Origin: Methanobacteriota archaeon
GTDB lineage: Archaea > Thermoplasmatota > Poseidoniia > Poseidoniales > Thalassarchaeaceae
NCBI GenBank assembly: GCA_002714745.1
Contig: PAYF01000033.1
Location: forward strand, 1 to 5,271
Length of the DNA: 5,271 nt
Direction: 5' to 3'
The notes beneath the pieces were generated by a model. The model was not told where the DNA came from. It made no database searches and worked only from the letters and a program-made list of their open reading frames with translations. Positions 1 through 4,560 of the stretch are shown in pieces. Made by a program: the position numbers and the translations under genes. Within the stretch, counting starts at the first letter, position 1; the number at the start of each line of letters is the position of its first letter.

Positions 1-37
1 GCAGGAGGATTGTGTACGCGTATACTGTCTTCGCCAT
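1..37 (-). CDS. Possible 5' end of a further downstream gene, cut by the left edge
   Basis: Beyond the mazG-like stop, the minus strand has two overlapping open frames that both run off the left edge. One starts at ATG 37-35 and reads MAKTVYAYTILL, which looks like the start of a signal or membrane segment and uses codons common in the neighbours (AAG, ATC, CTC, TAC). The other starts at ATG 86-84, only 12 nt after the mazG-like stop, and reads MEINQNPLNGEATLTKHG. Neither has a good Shine-Dalgarno sequence. An AT-rich AAATAAAT (minus strand, 82-75) could be a TATA box giving a short leader for the 37 start. I slightly prefer 37, but the choice is open and no product can be assigned from so few codons. 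Confidence 0.35.
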   Translation of the reverse strand, partial: MAKTVYAYTILL

Positions 38-56
38 GTTTGGTGAGTGTCGCCTC

Positions 57-69
57 TCCGTTTAACGGA
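57..69. repeat. 13-bp palindrome, possible operator
   Basis: TCCGTT-T-AACGGA is a perfect inverted repeat with 6-bp arms around one central base. It lies between the AT-rich box at 75-82 and the possible start at 37, where an archaeal repressor site could sit. If the alternative start at 86 is the real one, the palindrome is simply inside coding sequence. A palindrome this short can also arise by chance. Confidence 0.25.
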
Positions 70-98
70 TTCTGATTTATTTCCATTGCAGAGGTACC

Positions 99-560
99 CT
101 ATGATTCGTCCCCGGTGTATTCTGTGACGCGTATTCCAAGTCTACCCCTTCTAGCCTCTCTGGTCATTATTCGGTCCATCTTCTTGTGGAATTCGGACTC
201 AAGATCTACTTTCATTGCTAGAGAATGGCCAAGAATTAGTATCAGTAGGTCTGCCAACTCCTCTGCTGCCTCCTCGTCGGGCTTACCCTTGGTAATCGCT
301 GCAGCGAACTCGCCAAGCTCCTCGACTGTAAGGGCCACGCGGTAGCCCATGTCATGGCCGTGATTCTCCTCTGATGCAAAGGCATGCTTGTGGTGGAATG
401 CTGCAACTCTGGACATCATCGTGTGCCATGAGCCATCAGGGTTGTCTTGGGCTTCAATTTGAATCCAATCGTCTACACTTACAGGTCTTGTCATACCGCT
501 CGCTGGCAGACTAGACCCATCAACGTAGTTGTCCACCCATGGGTGGTTGTCTGGGGCCAT
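99..560 (-). CDS. MazG-like / PRA-PH superfamily nucleotide pyrophosphohydrolase
   Basis: A 153-residue all-alpha NTP pyrophosphohydrolase relative. Members of the superfamily hydrolyse (d)NTPs or phosphoribosyl-ATP to the monophosphate and pyrophosphate, using Mg2+ held by an EExxE...ExxD set. Visible here are VAAFHHKHAF (residues 52-61, like the 'V..FH.kf' start of PRA-PH/MazG-like domains), EELGE (80-84), ELAD (101-104) followed by LLILILGHSLAM, and a basic helix FHKKMDRIMTREARRG (124-139). One such domain in a short protein suggests a house-cleaning or specialised pyrophosphatase, not the two-domain MazG. The substrate cannot be read from sequence. An in-frame TTG at 587 would add nine residues, but ATG at 560 has AAGGAG just upstream and is preferred. 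ATG 494 is a weaker alternative without a Shine-Dalgarno. The gene overlaps the membrane-protein gene upstream by 41 nt. The stop is TAG. Confidence 0.8.
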   Translation of the reverse strand: MAPDNHPWVDNYVDGSSLPASGMTRPVSVDDWIQIEAQDNPDGSWHTMMSRVAAFHHKHAFASEENHGHDMGYRVALTVEELGEFAAAITKGKPDEEAAEELADLLILILGHSLAMKVDLESEFHKKMDRIMTREARRGRLGIRVTEYTGDES

Positions 561-879
561 TTTCTCCTTGAGGCAGTACCAAGGCAATACCGCAAAGACC
601 AGACAGTACGAAAATCGCCATTGAGCCGATGAAGTAAACTAGTCTTTTCGACATCTCATCCTCTAACTCTTCACACAGTGCTCCGTCTATTGGGTCGTTG
701 TTGTCGAGGACATATATTCTGTAATTGATATCGCACTCTCGCTCATACTCGTCCGAAGCATCATCGTGATACTGCATCAGATTCATGGTAACAGGAAGCA
801 TCACTATGGATACGGCAATTAGTAGCAGTCCGTTCCTAGTCTCGTTCTCCAAGAAATCACCTGCTAGATAACAGGGCAT
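520..879 (-). CDS. Small two-helix membrane protein, unidentified
   Basis: I do not recognise a family. The 119-residue reading has two hydrophobic segments, about residues 17-35 (GLLLIAVSIVMLPVTMNLM) and 80-102 (rich in V, F, I, L, A, G). Between them is a roughly 45-residue, strongly acidic polar loop with two cysteines (C49, C69) that could pair if the loop is outside the cell. The tail is short and rich in Gly, Pro and Gln. The start is uncertain. ATG 879 overlaps the end of the phosphorylase gene by 23 nt and has no clear ribosome-binding site. TTG 852 gives 110 residues, begins 4 nt after that gene's stop and is preceded by AGGTGA. Both keep both helices. Its position between two nucleotide-metabolism genes with overlapping ends suggests co-translation, but no functional link can be shown. 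Confidence 0.65.
   Translation of the reverse strand: MPCYLAGDFLENETRNGLLLIAVSIVMLPVTMNLMQYHDDASDEYERECDINYRIYVLDNNDPIDGALCEELEDEMSKRLVYFIGSMAIFVLSGLCGIALVLPQGENGPRQPPMGGQLR
564..569 (-). promoter_or_regulatory. Ribosome-binding site of the mazG-like gene
   Basis: AAGGAG on the minus strand, 3 nt before ATG 560-558 and inside the 3' coding part of the membrane-protein gene. The spacing is short, but this is the only strong Shine-Dalgarno near the candidate starts. It favours 560 over TTG 587 and ATG 494. Confidence 0.6.
857..862 (-). promoter_or_regulatory. Ribosome-binding site overlapping the phosphorylase stop codon
   Basis: AGGTGA on the minus strand includes the TGA stop of the phosphorylase gene (859-857) and lies 4 nt before TTG 852-850. 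This supports TTG 852 as the true start of the small membrane protein and implies termination-reinitiation coupling. Confidence 0.45.
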
Positions 880-1615
880 TCACGCACTCGCCCACACTCT
901 CTCTCATTGAAGCAGCCATCTCATCAACTGCCTCGTGGTCAATCTCTGCTTCTGGAGAGCCGGGAGTTCTGCCTGCAGCCCAGTTTGAGGAACAGGGTAG
1001 TGCGACATGAGGGATACTCATCTCGGCCACTAGTCTTGATTCAGGACCTAAGGTCATGCCTACCACATCGGCACCTAGTCGCTCAAGCGCATCTATCTCA
1101 GAGGGCGTCTCAAACTGTGGGCCAACACATTGAGCTACGACCAAGTCGTCTGCTGATTGACCTTGGATGGAAGCCAATACTTGTGCACAAATCTCACTGG
1201 ACTGTGGGTCAAAGCATGATGTCCTGTCAGCATGAGTTGCATGATCATCGTGAAATGTCCATGGTTTTTCAGCCAAATCTAGTACGTCCGCTGCTACTCC
1301 GATAATTCCTGGTGGAAGGTCTTCTCGCATGCTTCCAACAGAGTTGATGCTTAGGATTAGGTCCGGCTGAAAACTAGCTGCAGCATGTACATTCGCGCGG
1401 TGTTCTATACGATGAGGAGGGGTTCTTGAGTCGGAATCTGAGTGATGTCTGTCGATAACCATCACCTCGCCATCTCCAGTATCAATCAGAGTTACGGGGA
1501 TTTGCCCCCACTCGGAATCCACTCTCAGGGTGCTCGATTTACTTCCCGTAGCAGATGACAGATGCGAAGCAAACGCACTCATGCCGGTTCCGCAAAGCAC
1601 CGCAATGCGGGCCAT
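857..1615 (-). CDS. MTAP/PNP-family nucleoside phosphorylase (methylthioadenosine or methylthioinosine/purine nucleoside phosphorylase)
   Basis: A 252-residue cytosolic phosphorylase that splits the N-glycosidic bond of a purine nucleoside with phosphate; in this family the substrate is often 5'-methylthioadenosine, a by-product of polyamine synthesis. Family signatures appear in order: the phosphate loop CGTG (8-11), RH (56-57), TPPHRIEHRAN (65-75), NSVGSM (91-96), GPQFETPSE (165-173), and GADVVGMTLGPESRLVAE (181-198). The base-recognition loop reads SSNWAAG (209-215), with Asn where human MTAP has the Asp of its DYD motif. This Asn is characteristic of 6-oxopurine PNPs and methylthioinosine phosphorylases, so substrate preference is uncertain. 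Length is near the lower end of the family (about 250-290) and it appears complete. The start is ATG 1615 with AAAGGAG 7 nt upstream, 4 nt after the S3Ae stop. Confidence 0.85.
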   Translation of the reverse strand: MARIAVLCGTGMSAFASHLSSATGSKSSTLRVDSEWGQIPVTLIDTGDGEVMVIDRHHSDSDSRTPPHRIEHRANVHAAASFQPDLILSINSVGSMREDLPPGIIGVAADVLDLAEKPWTFHDDHATHADRTSCFDPQSSEICAQVLASIQGQSADDLVVAQCVGPQFETPSEIDALERLGADVVGMTLGPESRLVAEMSIPHVALPCSSNWAAGRTPGSPEAEIDHEAVDEMAASMRESVGECVNALLSSR

Positions 1616-1619
1616 TGAA

Positions 1620-2618
1620 TCACTCCTTTAGGCGCTCGATTAGCTCGGCCTTCTTACCCGAAACCGGCTTTCCGGCCTCCTTGAGAAGTACCTTCAATTC
1701 GGCAACAGTCATCGACTCGTAGTCGGAGTCTGAGTCTCCGCTGATTGCTTCTGCTACTTCCTTGACCGAATCAACTATCTCTTCAGCAACCTCGATCGCA
1801 CCTTCTACAGCTGCGTCCACGGCTGTGGTGCCTGAACCTATTTTCAACTCGCCAGTGACTTCTGACACTGCCTCCTTGATTTCGTCGACGACGTCCTCGA
1901 CTGCCTCGGCGACTGTATCTGCGAGACCCTCGGGCTCCTCCTCGTCTTCCTCTGACTTCTTGACCTCAACCTCTTGGGAGATTATCTCCTCAAGTGTAGG
2001 GCCATCACTGACCTCTACGCCGGATTGAATCAGTTGGGTCCTTCTAATCATGACATCTCTGACTGGCTGAATCTTAGAGGCTGCTTCACGGATCTGAGTC
2101 TCAAGAGTTCCGTCAAGGGTTGCCTTCTGCATGTCGACCCATGTTGTTGTAGCGCCGAACTTGATTATCAAATCCCTTGCCTGAGTCCTCATCTCTTGCT
2201 TCTGGCTAGCCTTGATTCTGTTGCGTGAAATCATCATCGGCTTGACTCTGATATAGTACCCATCCTTGGTTACTAGGTCGATTGTGTCGTCGATTTTTCC
2301 TCTTTCTCGGCGAACCTGTCTTCGGATGTGGTCCTTCAGTATCTCATGGCCGATGTACTCAGTCAGTGCATCTGAGCCAATGACCTCGGTTATTCTGAAC
2401 TTAACCTTGACATTCATCTTGGAGAAATCGCCGTCCAACTCGTACTGCAAAATCTCGTAGTGTCGGCCGACCAGCATCTCTTCTTCTTCAGCCATGGTCT
2501 CGCCGATGGTCTTGAATGACCATGGATTTCTAGGAGCCCTGATGCTGTACCAGCGCTTTGACTTCCACTTGTCGCGCTGCCTACGTGCCGCTGCCCTGGC
2601 TGCTGCTCCTTTTGCCAT
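1620..2618 (-). CDS. rps3ae: Small-subunit ribosomal protein S3Ae (eS1) with acidic linker and C-terminal SAP motif
   Basis: Archaeal/eukaryotic small ribosomal subunit protein S3Ae (eS1), which binds the 30S platform near the mRNA exit region. The family core spans about residues 1-203: a basic N-terminus (MAKGAAARAAARRQRDKWKS), KRWYSIRAP (21-29), then RITEVIGSDALTEYIGHEI (75-93), RRERGKIDDTIDLVTKDGY (103-121) and the conserved KIQPVRDVMIRR (182-193). Archaeal S3Ae is usually about 200-220 residues; this one has 332. Residues 204-300 form an acidic Glu/Asp/Val/Ala-rich linker with two similar amphipathic helices. Residues 303-332 match the SAP motif (MTVAELKVLLKEAG, then SGKKAELIERL), a putative nucleic-acid-binding helix-turn-helix. 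The start is ATG 2618 with GTAGGAG 9 nt upstream. It heads the minus-strand gene set and its promoter faces the COG1325 gene. Confidence 0.93.
   Translation of the reverse strand: MAKGAAARAAARRQRDKWKSKRWYSIRAPRNPWSFKTIGETMAEEEEMLVGRHYEILQYELDGDFSKMNVKVKFRITEVIGSDALTEYIGHEILKDHIRRQVRRERGKIDDTIDLVTKDGYYIRVKPMMISRNRIKASQKQEMRTQARDLIIKFGATTTWVDMQKATLDGTLETQIREAASKIQPVRDVMIRRTQLIQSGVEVSDGPTLEEIISQEVEVKKSEEDEEEPEGLADTVAEAVEDVVDEIKEAVSEVTGELKIGSGTTAVDAAVEGAIEVAEEIVDSVKEVAEAISGDSDSDYESMTVAELKVLLKEAGKPVSGKKAELIERLKE
1623..1629 (-). promoter_or_regulatory. Ribosome-binding site of the phosphorylase gene, inside the S3Ae 3' end
   Basis: AAAGGAG on the minus strand directly abuts the S3Ae TGA stop (1622-1620) and lies 7 nt before ATG 1615-1613. 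A ribosome finishing S3Ae is therefore placed on the next start, which indicates one transcript and likely translational coupling. Confidence 0.7.
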
Positions 2619-2627
2619 GACATCGGA

Positions 2628-2634
2628 CTCCTAC
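2628..2634 (-). promoter_or_regulatory. Ribosome-binding site of S3Ae
   Basis: GTAGGAG on the minus strand, 9 nt before ATG 2618-2616. Another ATG lies 5 nt upstream in a different frame (2623-2621) and is not the start, because only the 2618 frame encodes the conserved S3Ae N-terminus. Confidence 0.6.
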
Positions 2635-2673
2635 CGAGGGCTACCTCGTACGCGAGCCGTGCGACCTGCCCTG

Positions 2674-2684
2674 AGTATATGAAA
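2674..2684. promoter_or_regulatory. TATA-like element in the divergent intergenic region
   Basis: The minus strand reads TTTCATATACT and the plus strand AGTATATGAAA. Archaeal TATA boxes lie about 25-30 nt upstream of transcription starts. Read leftwards, this predicts an S3Ae leader of about 35 nt that includes its ribosome-binding site. Read rightwards, it predicts a leader of about 45 nt for the COG1325 gene. It is the most TATA-like stretch between these genes. The leftward role is better supported; use in both directions is inferred. Confidence 0.45.
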
Positions 2685-2685
2685 C

Positions 2686-2739
2686 AAAGCCTCTGAAGAA
2701 GGCGAAATTCTAGCGCGAGAGGATTAAGTCGGAGGCTTT
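2686..2739. repeat. Imperfect inverted repeat between the divergent genes
   Basis: AAAGCCTCTGA (2686-2696) and TCGGAGGCTTT (2729-2739) are complementary at 10 of 11 positions, with one G-T/G-U mismatch and a 32-nt spacer. The right arm contains GGAGG (2731-2735), the only Shine-Dalgarno-like sequence before the COG1325 start, although it sits 16 nt from the ATG. The repeat could be a protein-binding site next to the TATA-like element or, if transcribed whole, a stem masking GGAGG. Confidence 0.4.
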
Positions 2740-2751
2740 TCTGCTTGACCC

Positions 2752-3192
2752 ATGGGACTGCATAGTGCGCGTTGGAGAGTTCACTGTAGCGCGGTCGATG
2801 ATGTGTCATTAATCGAGCAAAGCCTGCGTTGGCTGACTGGGCAAGCCTGCGAGGTCAATTTGGAGAAGGGGAAATCGTGGCATGGCTCTGAGCAGACCAT
2901 TATTGAGACGAGTGTTTCAGGTAGGAAGGCATCATCACATGCACTTTCCAGATTGGGAAAGGAGGGGTTGCAACAACTGTTGGATGAAGGAGTCTCAAGT
3001 AGGCTCGATGCAGACAAGGTGCTACACATCAGAATCTCTCTAGCTGAGTTAGTTTGTGGGGAGGTGTCTTTAGTGAGAGAAGGAAATGTTGAGCCTACTG
3101 TCAAAGGGCGATTCAAAGTAGAATCATATCCTGGACAAGAGATTGAGACGGTAACTATCGAATTGATTCATGAACTGATTGTCAATGCTTGA
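2752..3192 (+). CDS. COG1325-type archaeal RNA-binding protein (exosome-associated, PF01877-like)
   Basis: A 146-residue protein resembling the archaeal family COG1325/PF01877, described as RNA-binding proteins with a dsRBD-like fold and linked to the exosome by genome context. Family-like features in order are: an N-terminal HSARWRVHCSAVDD strand-turn (residues 4-17) followed by a helix with a leucine pattern, WHGSEQTIIET (43-53) matching the conserved 'HGN.I.ile' segment, a helix with LGKEGLQQLLDEG (68-80), DADKVLHIRIS (86-96) matching the strand before the final helix, and KGRFKVESYPGQE (118-130) matching the C-terminal 'ikvEaYP'. Length is normal. ATG 2752 is the only sensible start because an in-frame TGA lies at 2746-2748. 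The start has no well-spaced ribosome-binding site, so a leaderless or short-leader mRNA is possible. It is divergent from S3Ae and followed 49 nt later by the ferredoxin gene. The assignment comes from remembered family pattern, so the exact role is uncertain. Confidence 0.7.
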   Translation: MGLHSARWRVHCSAVDDVSLIEQSLRWLTGQACEVNLEKGKSWHGSEQTIIETSVSGRKASSHALSRLGKEGLQQLLDEGVSSRLDADKVLHIRISLAELVCGEVSLVREGNVEPTVKGRFKVESYPGQEIETVTIELIHELIVNA

Positions 3193-3204
3193 TTGATACA
3201 AGCG

Positions 3205-3216
3205 TTGATATGCAAT
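3205..3216 (+). promoter_or_regulatory. Weak TATA-like element upstream of the ferredoxin gene
   Basis: TTGATATGCAAT lies about 30 nt before ATG 3242, in the 49-nt gap after the COG1325 gene. It would give an almost leaderless ferredoxin transcript, which fits the lack of a proper Shine-Dalgarno at this start. The match to an archaeal TATA box is poor, and the gene may instead be read through from upstream. Confidence 0.25.
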
Positions 3217-3241
3217 CCTTTCTCGCCGGATTCTGATAGGT

Positions 3242-3520
3242 ATGACTCATGTGGTAACTAGTGCATGTGTTAAGTGCAAATACCAGGATTGCGTTGCAGT
3301 TTGCCCAGTAGAGTGTTTCAGAGAGGCTGATGATTACCTAGTTATCGACCCAGACGAGTGCATCGACTGCGCCGCCTGCGTCCCAGAATGTCCAGTCGAA
3401 GCGATCTATGCAGACACTGATCTTCCTGATGAAGAGATGATTTGGTTGGACAGAAATGAGGATGAGGCTCCAGGTCTACCCGTCGCAGAAGGTGATTCAC
3501 CAGTGCTGGCTGATTCCTAA
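3242..3520 (+). CDS. fdxA: FdxA-type seven-iron ferredoxin ([3Fe-4S][4Fe-4S])
   Basis: A 92-residue soluble low-potential electron carrier. The N-terminal half closely follows FdxA/Azotobacter ferredoxin [21 protein letters not shown], then [19 protein letters not shown]. All nine cysteines of that type are present (C9, C12, C17, C21, C25, C40, C43, C46, C50). By homology C9, C17 and C50 hold the [3Fe-4S] cluster and C21, C40, C43 and C46 the [4Fe-4S] cluster, with C12 and C25 as non-ligands. Residues after about 60 are acidic, diverge from the family and end early; classic FdxA proteins are around 105-110 residues. FdxA is best known from bacteria, so transfer from bacteria is possible. The start ATG 3242 agrees with the family N-terminus; only a weak GATAGG precedes it. 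The redox partner is not evident. The pdxS gene follows closely, but the PdxS reaction needs no ferredoxin. Confidence 0.9.
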   Translation: MTHVVTSACVKCKYQDCVAVCPVECFREADDYLVIDPDECIDCAACVPECPVEAIYADTDLPDEEMIWLDRNEDEAPGLPVAEGDSPVLADS

Positions 3521-3525
3521 ATAGG
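3516..3525 (+). promoter_or_regulatory. Possible TATA box overlapping the ferredoxin stop, for pdxS
   Basis: CCTAAATAGG contains TAAATA and overlaps the TAA stop of the ferredoxin gene. A transcription start about 25 nt downstream, near 3546, would leave a leader of about 20 nt before ATG 3568 that includes GAGG. This is consistent with pdxS having its own promoter, but it rests on one AT-rich motif. Confidence 0.35.
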
Positions 3526-3556
3526 GTCGTCACAAGGGTTCATGAGGGAATGGCCC

Positions 3557-3560
3557 GAGG
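3557..3560 (+). promoter_or_regulatory. Ribosome-binding site supporting pdxS start at 3568
   Basis: GAGG ends 7 nt before ATG 3568. The upstream in-frame ATG 3550 has its nearest GAGG only 2 nt away, too close to work normally. Spacing therefore favours 3568. Confidence 0.5.
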
Positions 3561-3567
3561 CCATGTC

Positions 3568-4560
3568 ATGACTCAACTGGTAGATCTCAATCAGATGAGG
3601 CATGGCACAGAGTTGCTCAAGCGGGGTTTCGCCAAGATGCAGGAGGGTGGCGTCATCATGGACGTCGTAACTCCCGAGCAAGCACACATTGCAGAAGATG
3701 CAGGTGCTACCGCTGTAATGGCGCTTGAGAGAGTTCCCGCAGACATAAGATCCGATGGTGGCGTGGCTAGAATGAGCCATCCGGACCTCATCAGGGGCAT
3801 CATCGATACCACCAGCGTACCAGTAATGGCTAAGGCTAGAATCGGTCATGACGAAGAAGCTCGTGTCCTCCAAGAGCTCGGAGTAGACATGGTCGATGAG
3901 AGTGAGGTTCTGACACCTGCCGATCCATTCTACCATATTGCGAAGAATGATTTCACAATTCCATTCGTCTGCGGATGCACGAACCTAGGAGAGGCCTGTA
4001 GGAGGATTATGGAAGGTGCTGCAATGATTCGGACTAAAGGCGAGGCGGGTACTGGTAATGTTGTCAGTGCGATTCAGCATGCTAGACTAGTGTCTCAGGA
4101 AATCGCGCTTCTGCAGATTGCCAACGATGCTGAGTTCGAAGTTATGGCTCGGAAGGTGTCTGATGGTTTCCGCAGGATTGAAGATGCTAGCGAGCATGAT
4201 TTGGTTGTCGAGAACACTCCTTTCGGAAGCATGGACGCGTGTCACGATGCTATTGTGGAAGTTCTGGGTGAAGTGAAGGAAATGGGAAGGCTTCCTGTGG
4301 TCACCTTCTCTGCTGGAGGCATAGCTACTCCTGCTGATGCGGCCTTGCTGATGCGTCAGGGAATGGATGGTGTATTCGTAGGCTCCGGGATTTTCAAGTC
4401 AGAGGACCCGGCCACTACTGCCTCGGCTATTGTGATGGCTACACACCACTTCAATGACCCGAGCAAGGTGACCGAGGCTTCAGCAATGATGGCAGGCAAG
4501 CCGATGGATGGCTTGGAGATAGACAAGTTAGATGTCCGTATGGAAGAACGTGGTTGGTAA
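3568..4560 (+). CDS. pdxS: Pyridoxal 5'-phosphate synthase, synthase subunit PdxS
   Basis: PdxS (SNZ/PDX1) builds pyridoxal 5'-phosphate from ribose 5-phosphate (or ribulose 5-phosphate), glyceraldehyde 3-phosphate and ammonia supplied by the glutaminase PdxT; it is a cytosolic (beta/alpha)8 barrel forming dodecamers. Numbered from ATG 3568 (330 residues), visible landmarks are GGVIMDV with catalytic Asp32, [10 protein letters not shown] (52-61), VMAKARIGH with Lys89, [10 protein letters not shown] (110-119), [16 protein letters not shown] with Lys157, [27 protein letters not shown] and a terminal MEERGW. These residues keep a constant offset from the Bacillus enzyme as far as Lys157. A stretch about 30 residues longer than in Bacillus lies between GTGN and [10 protein letters not shown] (about 185-225), as in some archaeal PdxS. 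ATG 3550 would add six residues; 3568 has the better-spaced GAGG and fits the family N-terminus. PdxT is not in the window. The stop TAA directly abuts a convergent gene. Confidence 0.96.
   Translation: MTQLVDLNQMRHGTELLKRGFAKMQEGGVIMDVVTPEQAHIAEDAGATAVMALERVPADIRSDGGVARMSHPDLIRGIIDTTSVPVMAKARIGHDEEARVLQELGVDMVDESEVLTPADPFYHIAKNDFTIPFVCGCTNLGEACRRIMEGAAMIRTKGEAGTGNVVSAIQHARLVSQEIALLQIANDAEFEVMARKVSDGFRRIEDASEHDLVVENTPFGSMDACHDAIVEVLGEVKEMGRLPVVTFSAGGIATPADAALLMRQGMDGVFVGSGIFKSEDPATTASAIVMATHHFNDPSKVTEASAMMAGKPMDGLEIDKLDVRMEERGW

Noticed and set aside
15..22. 8-bp palindrome TACGCGTA
   Set aside because: Too short to support a site; it falls inside the likely coding start at the left edge.
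907..1305. 132-codon open frame on the plus strand
   Set aside because: It lies wholly opposite the phosphorylase gene, which has clear family motifs; the shadow has no recognisable domain or start signal.
1762..2028. Ser/Thr-rich plus-strand frame
   Set aside because: It is the antisense of the acidic Glu/Asp/Ala/Val S3Ae linker, which produces Ser/Thr-rich shadows.
2619..2751. Possible tRNA or small RNA in the divergent gap
   Set aside because: No TTCRANNC-type T-loop and no cloverleaf arms could be found; the only structure is the inverted repeat listed as a feature.
2414..2809. 131-codon minus-strand frame overlapping the S3Ae start and the divergent promoter
   Set aside because: It crosses the S3Ae N-terminus in another frame and runs into the opposing COG1325 gene; composition is Arg/Ser-rich and shadow-like.
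3517..3936. 139-codon minus-strand frame opposite pdxS
   Set aside because: pdxS on the other strand is certain, and this frame has no recognisable domain.
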